Shown: in pieces, positions 44,566 to 52,282 of the stretch
Layout: every line of letters starts with the position of its first letter
How positions within the stretch are numbered: position 1 is the first letter of the stretch
Assembly (NCBI GenBank): GCA_965242805.1
Contig: CBDETD010000002.1
Span: 3,720,001-3,784,000 of the forward strand
DNA length: 64,000 bases
Direction of reading: 5' to 3'
Origin: JANQEU01 sp965242805
GTDB lineage: Bacteria > Bacteroidota > Bacteroidia > Cytophagales > Cyclobacteriaceae
Translations under genes and position numbers: made by a program
Notes under the pieces: generated by a model
What the model saw: the letters and a program-made list of their open reading frames with translations, nothing else
The model's database searches: none
Told to the model about the DNA's origin: nothing

Positions 44566-44703
44566 AACCGACTTCGAAATTAGCAAAGCCTGATTTTAGA
44601 CGATATTTTTTAACAATTTGTTTATCCTGAATTTTTCCCGTTCAACCCCTAAAATTCCATTTGGATCAAATGAATAAATGATGAAATGTTTCAAAATCTT
44701 ACA

Positions 44704-44734
44704 TTTGTCTTTATAATACAGGCGAGTATTTAAG
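44704..44734 (+). promoter_or_regulatory. Candidate promoter of a small RNA
   Basis: TTTG at 44704-44707 and TATTTAAG at 44727-44734 are 19 bases apart, the exact spacing of Bacteroidota -33/-7 promoters; the -7 box matches TAnnTTTG at six of eight positions. Confidence 0.3.
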
Positions 44735-44739
44735 CGGTG

Positions 44740-44808
44740 ATTCAATTTTCGATCCCAGCCAGTTATGGATCGAGAGGAGGGAGTACATAGTACTCCCTTT
44801 CCTTTTTT
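44740..44808 (+). ncRNA. Candidate small RNA ending in a terminator
   Basis: There is no open frame here. CGATCC (44750-44755) and GGATCG (44767-44772) form a stem around an 11-base loop, followed by a strong terminator hairpin at 44780-44808. A possible promoter ends at 44734. Together these suggest an independent transcript of about 70 bases just before the proline tRNA. It matches no RNA family that I recognise; a leader of the tRNA transcript is the alternative. Confidence 0.3.
44780..44808 (+). terminator. Terminator upstream of tRNA-Pro
   Basis: GGGAGTAC-ATA-GTACTCCC is a perfect eight-base stem, followed by a T-rich run on the plus strand. No protein gene on this strand precedes it, so it must end an RNA transcript. 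Confidence 0.75.
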
Positions 44809-44834
44809 ATAGCAAAATCAAATAGACTTTTTCC

Positions 44835-44842
44835 TATCTTTG
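44835..44842 (+). promoter_or_regulatory. Candidate -7 promoter box of tRNA-Pro
   Basis: TATCTTTG matches TAnnTTTG exactly and ends 11 bases before the first base of the tRNA, fitting a transcript with a very short 5' leader. Confidence 0.55.
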
Positions 44843-44853
44843 CATTCTGAAAA

Positions 44854-44928
44854 CGGGATGTGGCGCAGCCCGGTTAGCGCACCACTTTAGGGTAGTGGGG
44901 GCCGCTGGTTCGAATCCAGTCATCCCGA
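44854..44928 (+). tRNA. tRNA-Pro, anticodon AGG
   Basis: The cloverleaf is complete. The acceptor arms CGGGATG/CATCCCG pair fully, with the C1:G72 pair and discriminator A73 that mark bacterial tRNA-Pro. The D stem is GCGC/GCGC, the anticodon stem CCACT/AGTGG, and the T arm GCTGG-TTCGAAT-CCAGT. The anticodon loop TTAGGGT puts A at position 34 and AGG at 44889-44891, reading CCU or, if A34 is deaminated to inosine, CCU/CCC/CCA. CCA is not encoded. AGG is unusual in bacteria, where proline is normally read with GGG, UGG or CGG. Confidence 0.92.
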
Positions 44929-44931
44929 CAA
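44913..44931 (+). repeat. tRNA 3'-end repeat, first copy
   Basis: AATCCAGTCATCCCGACAA covers the 3' half of the T arm and the acceptor strand of tRNA-Pro. It recurs exactly at 45081-45099, 168 bases downstream. Confidence 0.9.
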
Positions 44932-45048
44932 GAAAGCAAAGCCTCGAACGTAGTTCGTGGCTTTTTTCATTTTAACAAGGTCAGATTTGCTGGAGCGAGG
45001 ATAAGATGAAAAAAGGTAGATGAGTGAAGCGAATAAGGCTTTGCTTTC
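44932..45048 (+). repeat. Structured element bounded by 13-base inverted repeats
   Basis: GAAAGCAAAGCCT (44932-44944) and AGGCTTTGCTTTC (45036-45048) are perfect inverted repeats bounding the spacer after the tRNA. A terminator hairpin lies within the left part. Weaker similarity recurs after the second tRNA tail: GAGTGAAGC occurs at 45022-45030 and 45189-45197 and CTTTGCT in both units, suggesting an old tandem duplication of the block tRNA tail, terminator and this element. Confidence 0.6.
44940..44967 (+). terminator. Terminator of tRNA-Pro
   Basis: AGCCTCGAAC-GTA-GTTCGTGGCT is a ten-base stem with one mismatch, followed by T6. It begins 12 bases after the tRNA. Confidence 0.8.
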
Positions 45049-45080
45049 GGAATTTTCCGGTCTACTGTATCACCGCAGGT

Positions 45081-45099
45081 AATCCAGTCATCCCGACAA
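45081..45099 (+). repeat. tRNA 3'-end repeat, second copy (tRNA remnant)
   Basis: This exact copy of AATCCAGTCATCCCGACAA is preceded by CCGCAGGT, which resembles the tRNA's CCGCTGGTTCG with a gap. The rest of a cloverleaf is missing, so it is a tail duplicate, not a second tRNA. It could be an old attachment-site scar, but no integrase gene is present. Confidence 0.8.
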
Positions 45100-45110
45100 T
45101 GAAGCAGAAG

Positions 45111-45138
45111 CTGTTGACGATAGTCAACAGTTTTTTTT
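45111..45138 (+). terminator. Second terminator after the tRNA remnant
   Basis: CTGTTGAC-GATA-GTCAACAG is a perfect eight-base stem followed by T8 on the plus strand. It repeats the arrangement tRNA tail then terminator. Confidence 0.8.
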
Positions 45139-45255
45139 GATTTGAAAGCTAAGGCAGTTCAATGTCTGAAGACTAAGCAAAAAACGACGAGTGAAGCAGA
45201 TTAACTTTGCTACTTTCATCTGGTCAGAACCTATTTTATACTCAAACCATTAGAT

Positions 45256-46002
45256 TTATTTCCATGCCTTGTCCTCCAGCCATTTGGCTGATTCCTTCAG
45301 GTAGGTAAGATAACTGCATGCTTCAAAATGACCCAACCCTTCAGCCTCCACAAATTGCCCTTCCGAGCCGGAGGCTATGGCATCTTCCACTGTTGCCTTT
45401 GATTGGTTGAAAAGGAAGAGATCATCATTGGTTCCGTGAATCACGTAGAATGGCATAGAAGACGTTCCGAAGAAGGAATAGAGCCCTGCCATGGGAATCG
45501 AGGCTGTAAATGGGCTATTGTTATTGTGTGCAAAATTCCAGGCAGAAGTTCCTCCGTTACTATATCCTGTCACAGCAACTCGTTCAGGATCAATAGGCCA
45601 ATGTTCGATTGCCAGCTCAACAAACTTGTATACTACATTCTCACCCCATCCTCCTCCTTCTGCAGACAATGCTATTTTGATCCCGTTGATACTTCTGAAT
45701 CCATTATCAAACAGACACTGACTGTACTCCTTATAAGCTGTCTCGGCATCACCCATCCAGTGTAGTCCAACCACCAATGGTACTTTTTCACCATCCTCAA
45801 TATTCCCGACACTGATGTGAAATGGCCACGTTGAACCATCCATCAATAACATCTCATCGTTCCTGGTTCCGGGATCCAGATTTACTTTAGCGACCTCCTC
45901 CGCAGTAGGAATGGCAGGTAAGTATGGATCATCATCATTATCATTTTCTGAGGAGCATGAGATGAACAAAAAGATCAGCGCTATTGGAAATGCGGTTTTC
46001 AT
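45256..46002 (-). CDS. Alpha/beta-hydrolase esterase, lipoprotein (PHB-depolymerase/feruloyl-esterase like)
   Basis: This 248-residue protein has the lipoprotein signal MKTAFPIALIFLFISCSS. The fold includes VPLVVGLHWMGDAETAY (oxyanion region), the nucleophile elbow GYSNGGTSAW with Ser near residue 147, PFYVIHGTNDDLFLF with the acid, and LGHFEAC with the His. It resembles LpqC-type esterases. It acts at the cell surface or in the periplasm; the substrate is unknown. Confidence 0.8.
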   Translation of the reverse strand: MKTAFPIALIFLFISCSSENDNDDDPYLPAIPTAEEVAKVNLDPGTRNDEMLLMDGSTWPFHISVGNIEDGEKVPLVVGLHWMGDAETAYKEYSQCLFDNGFRSINGIKIALSAEGGGWGENVVYKFVELAIEHWPIDPERVAVTGYSNGGTSAWNFAHNNNSPFTASIPMAGLYSFFGTSSMPFYVIHGTNDDLFLFNQSKATVEDAIASGSEGQFVEAEGLGHFEACSYLTYLKESAKWLEDKAWK

Positions 46003-46065
46003 AAAAACCCGTTTCTAGGTACAAAACAATCCACTAAATGCCAACCCCAACAGAATTTAATCATG

Positions 46066-46101
46066 AAAAAAACCCGAATCGATGTTTCAATTCGGGTTTT
46101 T
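46066..46101 (-). terminator. Terminator of the DUF2911 gene
   Basis: AAAACCCGAAT and ATTCGGGTTTTT form a stem with a ten-base loop. It lies 17 bases past the DUF2911 stop on the minus strand, where a T run follows; the flanking A/T runs allow use in both directions. Confidence 0.8.
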
Positions 46102-46117
46102 ACAGATTGAGTTTTGG

Positions 46118-47260
46118 TTAGTTAATATCTTCTCCTTTTTCCAATTTGGCTATGTTCTGGTCGATAACGGGAGGGTTGACCGTATCATTTGCCGGAACTT
46201 TTGTTTTCGCAATTTTTAGATATTTCAAGGCATTTTTGAAATCCCCAATGGCACTATAACCACGAGCAAGTCCATAGTTTGTTGGCCATGCTCCATCAAA
46301 TTTCTTATGATTCATTTTGAATACCTCCAATGCCTTGTCCTTTTGATCTGCTCCAATCAATTGTCTTCCATAACCATGGATCTGAAACGCCGTCACCCCC
46401 GGTTGTTCCAGAGCTTCGTCCATCACCGTTATTGCTTCATCAGATCTCCCTGCGTTACGCAAAACATTGGCTTTGGTTGATAACGTATTCCAGTTCTTTT
46501 GGCCGATGAATGGAGCGCTAATCGCGGCTTCTGCCCACGATAAGGCGTCATCATGATAACCGGCACCTGAAGCCCAGTTTGCTGCTTGTGCAAGATTATT
46601 GAAATTGAAACCTGGTTGACCTTTTAACTCGCTGCCAACCGCTTCATAGGCCACGGTATTAGCCTCTTTCAATTGAATAGTAAATGGCAAGCTCTTATTT
46701 TCCCACATTAATGCTACCGTAGTCTGATCGGCCTTCCTATCCAGGAATTCGAACGTTAGAAATTCCCTGAATTCAGAATCTTCTGCTTCGGCATCAGCAA
46801 CTAGAGCCTCATCTTCAGGGGTGTAGAAAAAACTGCCCCATGCATTGGATTCATTGACAAAAATGATGCTCCATGGACCTGTTTCCCTGGGCTCCACAAA
46901 GAAACCATATTTACCAGCTTTCAATTCTTTTCCCTGGATAATCACATCATGGGAAAATACAAATACTGTGTTTTCATTTGCACCTGCGCGCCACGGGGAA
47001 GGATTGTCAGCAGTACTTATCCCAAATCCCAGATTGACTTTTCCATAAGGTACAAGTTGTCCCCAAATTTGACCTTCTCGCCCTGAAACATCAGGGCTGT
47101 TGTAAATGACCTTTACATAAGCAATACCACCTAGGTATTGGATCGCAACACTCTTTTGATTACCTCCTCCGGGGGGTAAACTCTTCAACTGTGCGAATGA
47201 CTCAAAAGCTAATGAGCTCAAGAAAACCATCGCAGTGATAATTAGTAGGTTTTTTTTCAT
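46118..47260 (-). CDS. DUF2911 protein with C-terminal TPR-like repeats
   Basis: This 380-residue exported protein has the signal MKKNLLIITAMVFLSSLAFE. The DUF2911 domain spans about 40-190: YLGGIAYVKVIYNSPDVSGR, GQLVPYGKVNLGFG, WRAGANENTVFVFSHDV, GKYGFFVEP. A helical TPR-like part follows at about 215-375 (DDALSWAEAAISAPFIGQKN, DEAITVMDEALEQPGVTAF, KDKALEVFKMNHKKF). Function is unknown; such proteins are common in Bacteroidota. Confidence 0.9.
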   Translation of the reverse strand: MKKNLLIITAMVFLSSLAFESFAQLKSLPPGGGNQKSVAIQYLGGIAYVKVIYNSPDVSGREGQIWGQLVPYGKVNLGFGISTADNPSPWRAGANENTVFVFSHDVIIQGKELKAGKYGFFVEPRETGPWSIIFVNESNAWGSFFYTPEDEALVADAEAEDSEFREFLTFEFLDRKADQTTVALMWENKSLPFTIQLKEANTVAYEAVGSELKGQPGFNFNNLAQAANWASGAGYHDDALSWAEAAISAPFIGQKNWNTLSTKANVLRNAGRSDEAITVMDEALEQPGVTAFQIHGYGRQLIGADQKDKALEVFKMNHKKFDGAWPTNYGLARGYSAIGDFKNALKYLKIAKTKVPANDTVNPPVIDQNIAKLEKGEDIN

Positions 47261-47493
47261 TATTGAATGAATTGGTTTGTTGTAATTAGAAAAACGCTCA
47301 GGATCAGAATGATCCAGTTAATTTCTATTAAGGGGGTATTTCAAGGATAATTGGTCTTATAATAAACCCAGTTGCGGTGAAAATCTCCGGAAGCAAATTT
47401 GTATTTTACCAAGTGGATTGTCGTAGGTATGACATAGACTAAAGTACGTTTATCAAAAGGTAAACACGTTAGATGACAAATAAATAATAATTA

Positions 47494-49872
47494 TTAGTCT
47501 TCTCTCAGGTATTTAACTGGGTTTGCAATGAATGCTTTCACGGTTTGATAACCAATAGTTACGAGGACTAGTAAGACAACCAGGAGTCCAGTAACAATAA
47601 ATACCATAAAATCAATTGGAGCCCGGTAATGGAAGTTCACTAGCCATTCACTAAAAATTTGGAATGATACGAATCCTCCAAGCAATAGGGAGACTAATAC
47701 CCATGGGGCAAATTCTTTGACGACCAGGGATGCAATTTCGGACAATTTGGCACCAACGATTTTTCGGATACTGATCTCCTTTCGTTTCTTTTCGATCACG
47801 AATACAGTAAGTCCATATAGCCCAAGGCAAGCAATCAAAATTGATATGATAGTAAAGAAGGTAATGAGTGCCAGGAACTGTTTCTCGTTCTCATACATTT
47901 GTTGAACAGCTCCATCGGCAAAACGAAATCTGAAGGGTGCAATGGATCCCAATTTAGACCATTCGTTTTCCATCTCATTAATTGATCTTTCGAGGTCCTT
48001 AGTATTTAATCTAACCGCTAAGTAATTATGGACAGGATGATCCGCGGTCCTGTGAAAGTGGATTGTAGGTTCGATCTCATTACGCATCGTCTCGAAATTG
48101 AAATCTTTCACAACTCCTACCACATTGATATCAAAACTCCCAATTGTAATTTGAGGATAGGTTGTAGTATCTAAGTTCAATGCTTTATAAGCAGCTTCAT
48201 TCAAGACGGCCGAATTTCTTTGATGCCCTTCAATGTCAGGAAGGAAATTCTGACCCGTTGTAAATGGGATATCGAATGTGGGGAAGAAATTGGCGTCAAC
48301 ATAGGTGTATCTCATTCGCAGCGGATCTCCCGTCCATCCTTTTGGTCGGACAAATAGGAAACTCTGGGTCCAATTGGTAGGGATGCCTCTTGAGGCCGAT
48401 ATCTCGGAGACGAATGAATAGTTGGATAGGTTTTTCTTGAATGTGTTTATTCGAATAGCCCCTGTTTCACCGTCGAGAAAATCTTCGGCCGATGCCTCAA
48501 TGAAAACAAGCTGGTTTTCGTTGAATCCCATGTCTTTGTTGTACATGAAATGCAACTGGTCTTTAACCATAAGTGAACTGCAAATCAACAAAACCGCTAA
48601 CGCAAATTGGACAACAATCAATCCGTTTCTAAAAGAGCGTGCGCCGCCAGTTATACCAGCCTTCCTTAGAACCTGTATGATTCCGACCGTAGACAAGTAG
48701 AAGGCAGGATAACTTCCACTGAATATTCCTATTGCTAAAGTGATTATTAGAAGGCTTAGTAGGCCATTAATCGTTAAAAGAGATGATATCTGGAGATTAA
48801 GATCAAAATATTGATTAAGATAAGGTAGTCCAAAAAATACGATGACGATTCCGATAGTCATCGAGATCAGTGTATATATGATCGCTTCAACCAGAAATTG
48901 AGTCCTAAGCTGTAGGATGACCGCACCTAGTACCTTCCTTAAACCAATCTCCCTGCTTCGGTAGGACGATCTTGCAGTTGCAAGATTCATGAAATTGATG
49001 CTCGCTATAATTAGAATTCCAACGGCGATGAAGAGCATTATCCAGGCATCCTGGGTGTCCCCAATTATTGTATCATAATAGTCGACAAGGGGTAATAGCT
49101 TGAATGTGGTCCTGTTTTGAGTCTCCGGATCCCAGATATTCGAGATCAGATCAGGAAAGCCAGCTTCCAGATTGAGAAGAGATTTAGGATCGTCCAGTAA
49201 AACCCAGGTGCTTAGAAAGGAATTACCCCAATCATTTTCATAATTTTCAAATGTTCTTGCACTCTCTATCGGGAGAATTATTTCGGGCCTAATGCTTGAA
49301 TTGAGGGGAAGGTCTTTGAAAATAGCCGATACAAAGTAGCGTATCGTAGTGTCCTCTGAAGTCAAAAAGATTTCCAGCTCTTCCCTTAATGGATCCTTGT
49401 CACTGAAATACTTAGTTACAATGGTTTCCGATATTGCCACGGAATTTAAATTTGGTAAAGGCTCATCGTGGCTGCTATCTATTATTTCGATTGTGAAAAT
49501 ATCAAAAAGTGAAGTTTCTGAAAGCGTCAGTTCCTCATTCAGAAATTGATCTTTCCTTTTGACCAAACCTTCTGTAATAATATGTCGTGAGGTTGTTTCC
49601 ACATTGGAAAAATCTGCTTCGAGCCTGGGCCCAAGGGGCACCCATGTATCGTATGTAGCTTGGGTTCCATCAGGTGTGATCCGTTCCTTATATGAAAGAT
49701 AGATCCTGTCTTTTAGCCTATGATGGTGATCAAATTTGAGAATATTAACAGCATATAAGCTGATAACTATGGCAGCTGCTAATCCAACCGATAATCCAAA
49801 AATGTTAATAAATGAGTAAGAAGTATGATTTTGAATATTCCGGAAAGCTATCTTGATGTAGTTTCGAAGCAT
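47494..49872 (-). CDS. MacB/FtsX-type ABC transporter permease
   Basis: This 792-residue inner-membrane protein has two FtsX-like permease modules. One follows an N-terminal helix (MLRNYIKIAFRNIQNHTSYS) and a MacB periplasmic domain (about 45-240), with helices near 280-400 (ATARSSYRSREIGLRKVLGA). The second has a periplasmic domain at about 440-660 and helices to the end (KEISIRKIVGAKLSEIASL). It needs a separate ATPase, and none is adjacent. This long, tandem form is the common Bacteroidota permease of unknown substrate. Confidence 0.9.
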   Translation of the reverse strand: MLRNYIKIAFRNIQNHTSYSFINIFGLSVGLAAAIVISLYAVNILKFDHHHRLKDRIYLSYKERITPDGTQATYDTWVPLGPRLEADFSNVETTSRHIITEGLVKRKDQFLNEELTLSETSLFDIFTIEIIDSSHDEPLPNLNSVAISETIVTKYFSDKDPLREELEIFLTSEDTTIRYFVSAIFKDLPLNSSIRPEIILPIESARTFENYENDWGNSFLSTWVLLDDPKSLLNLEAGFPDLISNIWDPETQNRTTFKLLPLVDYYDTIIGDTQDAWIMLFIAVGILIIASINFMNLATARSSYRSREIGLRKVLGAVILQLRTQFLVEAIIYTLISMTIGIVIVFFGLPYLNQYFDLNLQISSLLTINGLLSLLIITLAIGIFSGSYPAFYLSTVGIIQVLRKAGITGGARSFRNGLIVVQFALAVLLICSSLMVKDQLHFMYNKDMGFNENQLVFIEASAEDFLDGETGAIRINTFKKNLSNYSFVSEISASRGIPTNWTQSFLFVRPKGWTGDPLRMRYTYVDANFFPTFDIPFTTGQNFLPDIEGHQRNSAVLNEAAYKALNLDTTTYPQITIGSFDINVVGVVKDFNFETMRNEIEPTIHFHRTADHPVHNYLAVRLNTKDLERSINEMENEWSKLGSIAPFRFRFADGAVQQMYENEKQFLALITFFTIISILIACLGLYGLTVFVIEKKRKEISIRKIVGAKLSEIASLVVKEFAPWVLVSLLLGGFVSFQIFSEWLVNFHYRAPIDFMVFIVTGLLVVLLVLVTIGYQTVKAFIANPVKYLRED

Positions 49873-50094
49873 TTACCTTTGGGTCTGTGACAGATTTTGA
49901 TTTCAATATTTATTCCAATAATTATAAATAATTGATAATCAGCTACTAACATTTATTTGAGCTATGAATAGCGTACAAATGTGGACACTTTCATTGCTAA
50001 TTTTGTTCGTTTATGTCATTGACCATACAGTAGGTAATGATTCGACAAACCCATAATCGGTAATGGACGTACAGCAACTTATAAAATCAAAAAA

Positions 50095-50829
50095 ATGAAA
50101 AAACTGCTTATCACCTTTGCGGTGATTACCTTCAGTTGTACTGGGAAAATTGATGACCCTCAATCCATAATTAATGCTTCCATATCAGCTCATAATTCTA
50201 AATTATTAGAAAACCATACTGTTTCCTTCGATTTTAGAGACAGGTCTTATTCCGTGAGGAGATTACCTTCTTTGTATACATACACTCGTTCGTTTCAAGA
50301 TTCGGTCGGTGTGGTGTATGATGTGTTGATAAACAGCAATGATTTTAAAAGGACTGTGGATGACTATGATGTTGTGCTCACAGAGGAATGGAAAAAGCGG
50401 TATGGAAATTCAGTTAATTCTGTTCTTTATTTTTTCCAAATACCGTATGTCCTCAATGATCCGGCCGCCAGGAAATTTTACTTGGGAGAGGTAATGATCA
50501 ATGGTAAATCATATCATATTATAAAAGTCACTTTCAATGAAGAGGATGGGGGCAAAGATTTCGAAGATGAGTTCAGATATTGGATAAACCAAGAGACGAA
50601 ACTAGTTGATTACCTGGCTTACAATTATTTGACAGATGGGGGAGGAACGCGATTTAGACAAGCTATAAATCGAAGAGAAGTGGATGGATTGGTGGTACAG
50701 GACTATATAAACTATAAGGCAAACGAAAAATTTCCTCTCCTGGATGACTTGCCAAGGTTGTTTGAAAAGGATTCGTTGATTGAATTGTCCCGAATCATAA
50801 ACACCAATGTTGTGTTGACTAAAAACTAA
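50095..50829 (+). CDS. Hypothetical lipoprotein (DUF6503-like)
   Basis: This 244-residue protein has a lipoprotein-type signal (MKKLLITFAVITFSC). The mature part begins KIDDPQSIINASISAHNSKL and has a beta-rich pattern (YSVRRLPSLYTYTRSF, FRYWINQETKLVDYLAYNY) resembling LolA/LolB-like folds. I associate it with the Bacteroidota family DUF6503, tentatively. Its TAA shares CTAA with the stop of the convergent lipoprotein gene at 50826-50829. Confidence 0.65.
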   Translation: MKKLLITFAVITFSCTGKIDDPQSIINASISAHNSKLLENHTVSFDFRDRSYSVRRLPSLYTYTRSFQDSVGVVYDVLINSNDFKRTVDDYDVVLTEEWKKRYGNSVNSVLYFFQIPYVLNDPAARKFYLGEVMINGKSYHIIKVTFNEEDGGKDFEDEFRYWINQETKLVDYLAYNYLTDGGGTRFRQAINRREVDGLVVQDYINYKANEKFPLLDDLPRLFEKDSLIELSRIINTNVVLTKN

Positions 50830-51572
50830 TCATCTCCCTTAAAGAAGAATATTTCATCACCCTGGTCCATTACGAAAATCATGGTATTTCCTTCTACGGT
50901 GTATGAGAATGAGTCCGCATTATCGAAGATATCGATGATTGTTTTTTCGAAAAACTCTATGTAAGGAGGAGCGGGCAGATCAGTTTTATCCACTAGATCC
51001 ACTCTCATAGATCCCAGTAAACTTGGGCTGAATTCCACAAATAAGGAGTTGTTGGCAAAATCACCTAGTCCCTGCCGAATGGTACTGTCTGCACTCACTG
51101 CAAATGACATACTCAATGTGGGAAACAAACAAGAAGGGTGCAATACCACTTCATCTTTTGTGATAAATCCAATTTGCCAAACCTCGAAGAGATCATGATC
51201 TCCGGAAGTTATAGGTATTTCCAGCTCACAAAACGGATTACGCAATTCTTCTATCTCTATACATGTTCCGGTTTCACAGCTACTGATCAGATTTCCATCG
51301 ACATTATAGATGTTTTCAAATCCCACATTTTGAGGGGGAGTAATGGAATCACAAAGCCGGGCAGAACCGTCAAGGTTTGGATTTGATGATAGATACTGAA
51401 TTCCTGAGAACTCAAGCAAATACAATTCCTGGTTCTCAAATCTTGAATTGGTGTTGCACTCCACCTCTTCATTTTTTAGGCATCCGATGAGTGAAAGAAA
51501 GCTCATGAATACTGCTATAAGTGCAAGATTTCTGGAATATACCATGGTAATTACCTTCACAAAAGCTTTCAT
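50826..51572 (-). CDS. Hypothetical lipoprotein, paralogue A downstream of lgt
   Basis: This 248-residue protein starts at 51572; an ATG at 51545 (MVYSRNLALIAVFM) is an equally good start. The signal ends in the lipobox SLIGC. Conserved Cys pairs follow (SSCETGTC, NPFCELE, HPSCLFP). It aligns with the next gene over its length: NIY, NP-aromatic-CE, DLF-W, SCL-P. It is the last gene of the lgt run and has no known domain. Confidence 0.65.
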   Translation of the reverse strand: MKAFVKVITMVYSRNLALIAVFMSFLSLIGCLKNEEVECNTNSRFENQELYLLEFSGIQYLSSNPNLDGSARLCDSITPPQNVGFENIYNVDGNLISSCETGTCIEIEELRNPFCELEIPITSGDHDLFEVWQIGFITKDEVVLHPSCLFPTLSMSFAVSADSTIRQGLGDFANNSLFVEFSPSLLGSMRVDLVDKTDLPAPPYIEFFEKTIIDIFDNADSFSYTVEGNTMIFVMDQGDEIFFFKGDD

Positions 51573-51577
51573 TTTAT

Positions 51578-52282
51578 CTAAGGATTATGGAAAAAACGGA
51601 TTGTATTTTGTCCAGACCCAAATGTCAGGATATTGTCTTCAATTGAATAAACGATGGTATCATTTATTTGAAAAAATCCCATCAATTCGTTTTCAACGAG
51701 GTGTACATAAGGAGAACTCGCAAGAAGTGTCGATAACTTATCAGATACAATCAATTCATTCGCCGATACCGGACTTAGCGAAACTGTAAAGTCATTGACA
51801 CCGAATACAGCTTGACCCGTAAATTCAGTGCTGTCCACATTTGAAGTAAATTGAATTTGCAGACCGGGTTGAAGGCATGATGAATAGATCTTGGTACTTC
51901 CCTTCATCAAGAAATCTACATTCCACTGATCGAATAATGAGTAATCACCAGGTGAAATGTTATATTCGGGTTCACAGTAGGGGTTTGTGATCTCTGTGAT
52001 TACTGAACATACACTACCATTGCACTCTTCGAATATCACACCATTGGCGCTGTAAATATTTTCAAATCCTAGTGTATCTGGCGGGGTGATCGGTTCGCAA
52101 AGTTCAATTGCATTGTTTATCGAATCAGATGGAGACATATATTGAATTCCATTTTCCTCCAGAAGAAAAATCTCCAGTAATATAAATCTGGTTTCAAGCT
52201 CACATTCCGCCGTCCCATCGTTGAGACACGACGTGATCGTCGCCAATCCTAGAAAGGTTACAATGCAAATAATTAGTCTCAC
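51578..52282 (-). CDS. Hypothetical lipoprotein, paralogue B downstream of lgt
   Basis: This 234-residue protein starts at a GTG overlapping the lgt stop (GTGA). The signal is MRLIICIVTFLGLATITSC with lipobox TITSC. It shares the Cys pattern of paralogue A: EECNGSVC, NPYCEPE, YSSCLQP. It lies five bases before paralogue A. The two are tandem duplicates; their product class is lipoprotein, the substrate of the enzyme encoded upstream. No family is recognised. Confidence 0.65.
   Translation of the reverse strand: MRLIICIVTFLGLATITSCLNDGTAECELETRFILLEIFLLEENGIQYMSPSDSINNAIELCEPITPPDTLGFENIYSANGVIFEECNGSVCSVITEITNPYCEPEYNISPGDYSLFDQWNVDFLMKGSTKIYSSCLQPGLQIQFTSNVDSTEFTGQAVFGVNDFTVSLSPVSANELIVSDKLSTLLASSPYVHLVENELMGFFQINDTIVYSIEDNILTFGSGQNTIRFFHNP

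Noticed and set aside
44913..45099. Attachment sites of an integrated genetic element
   Set aside because: The 19-base direct repeat fits an att scar, but only about 150 bases lie between and there is no integrase or cargo gene.
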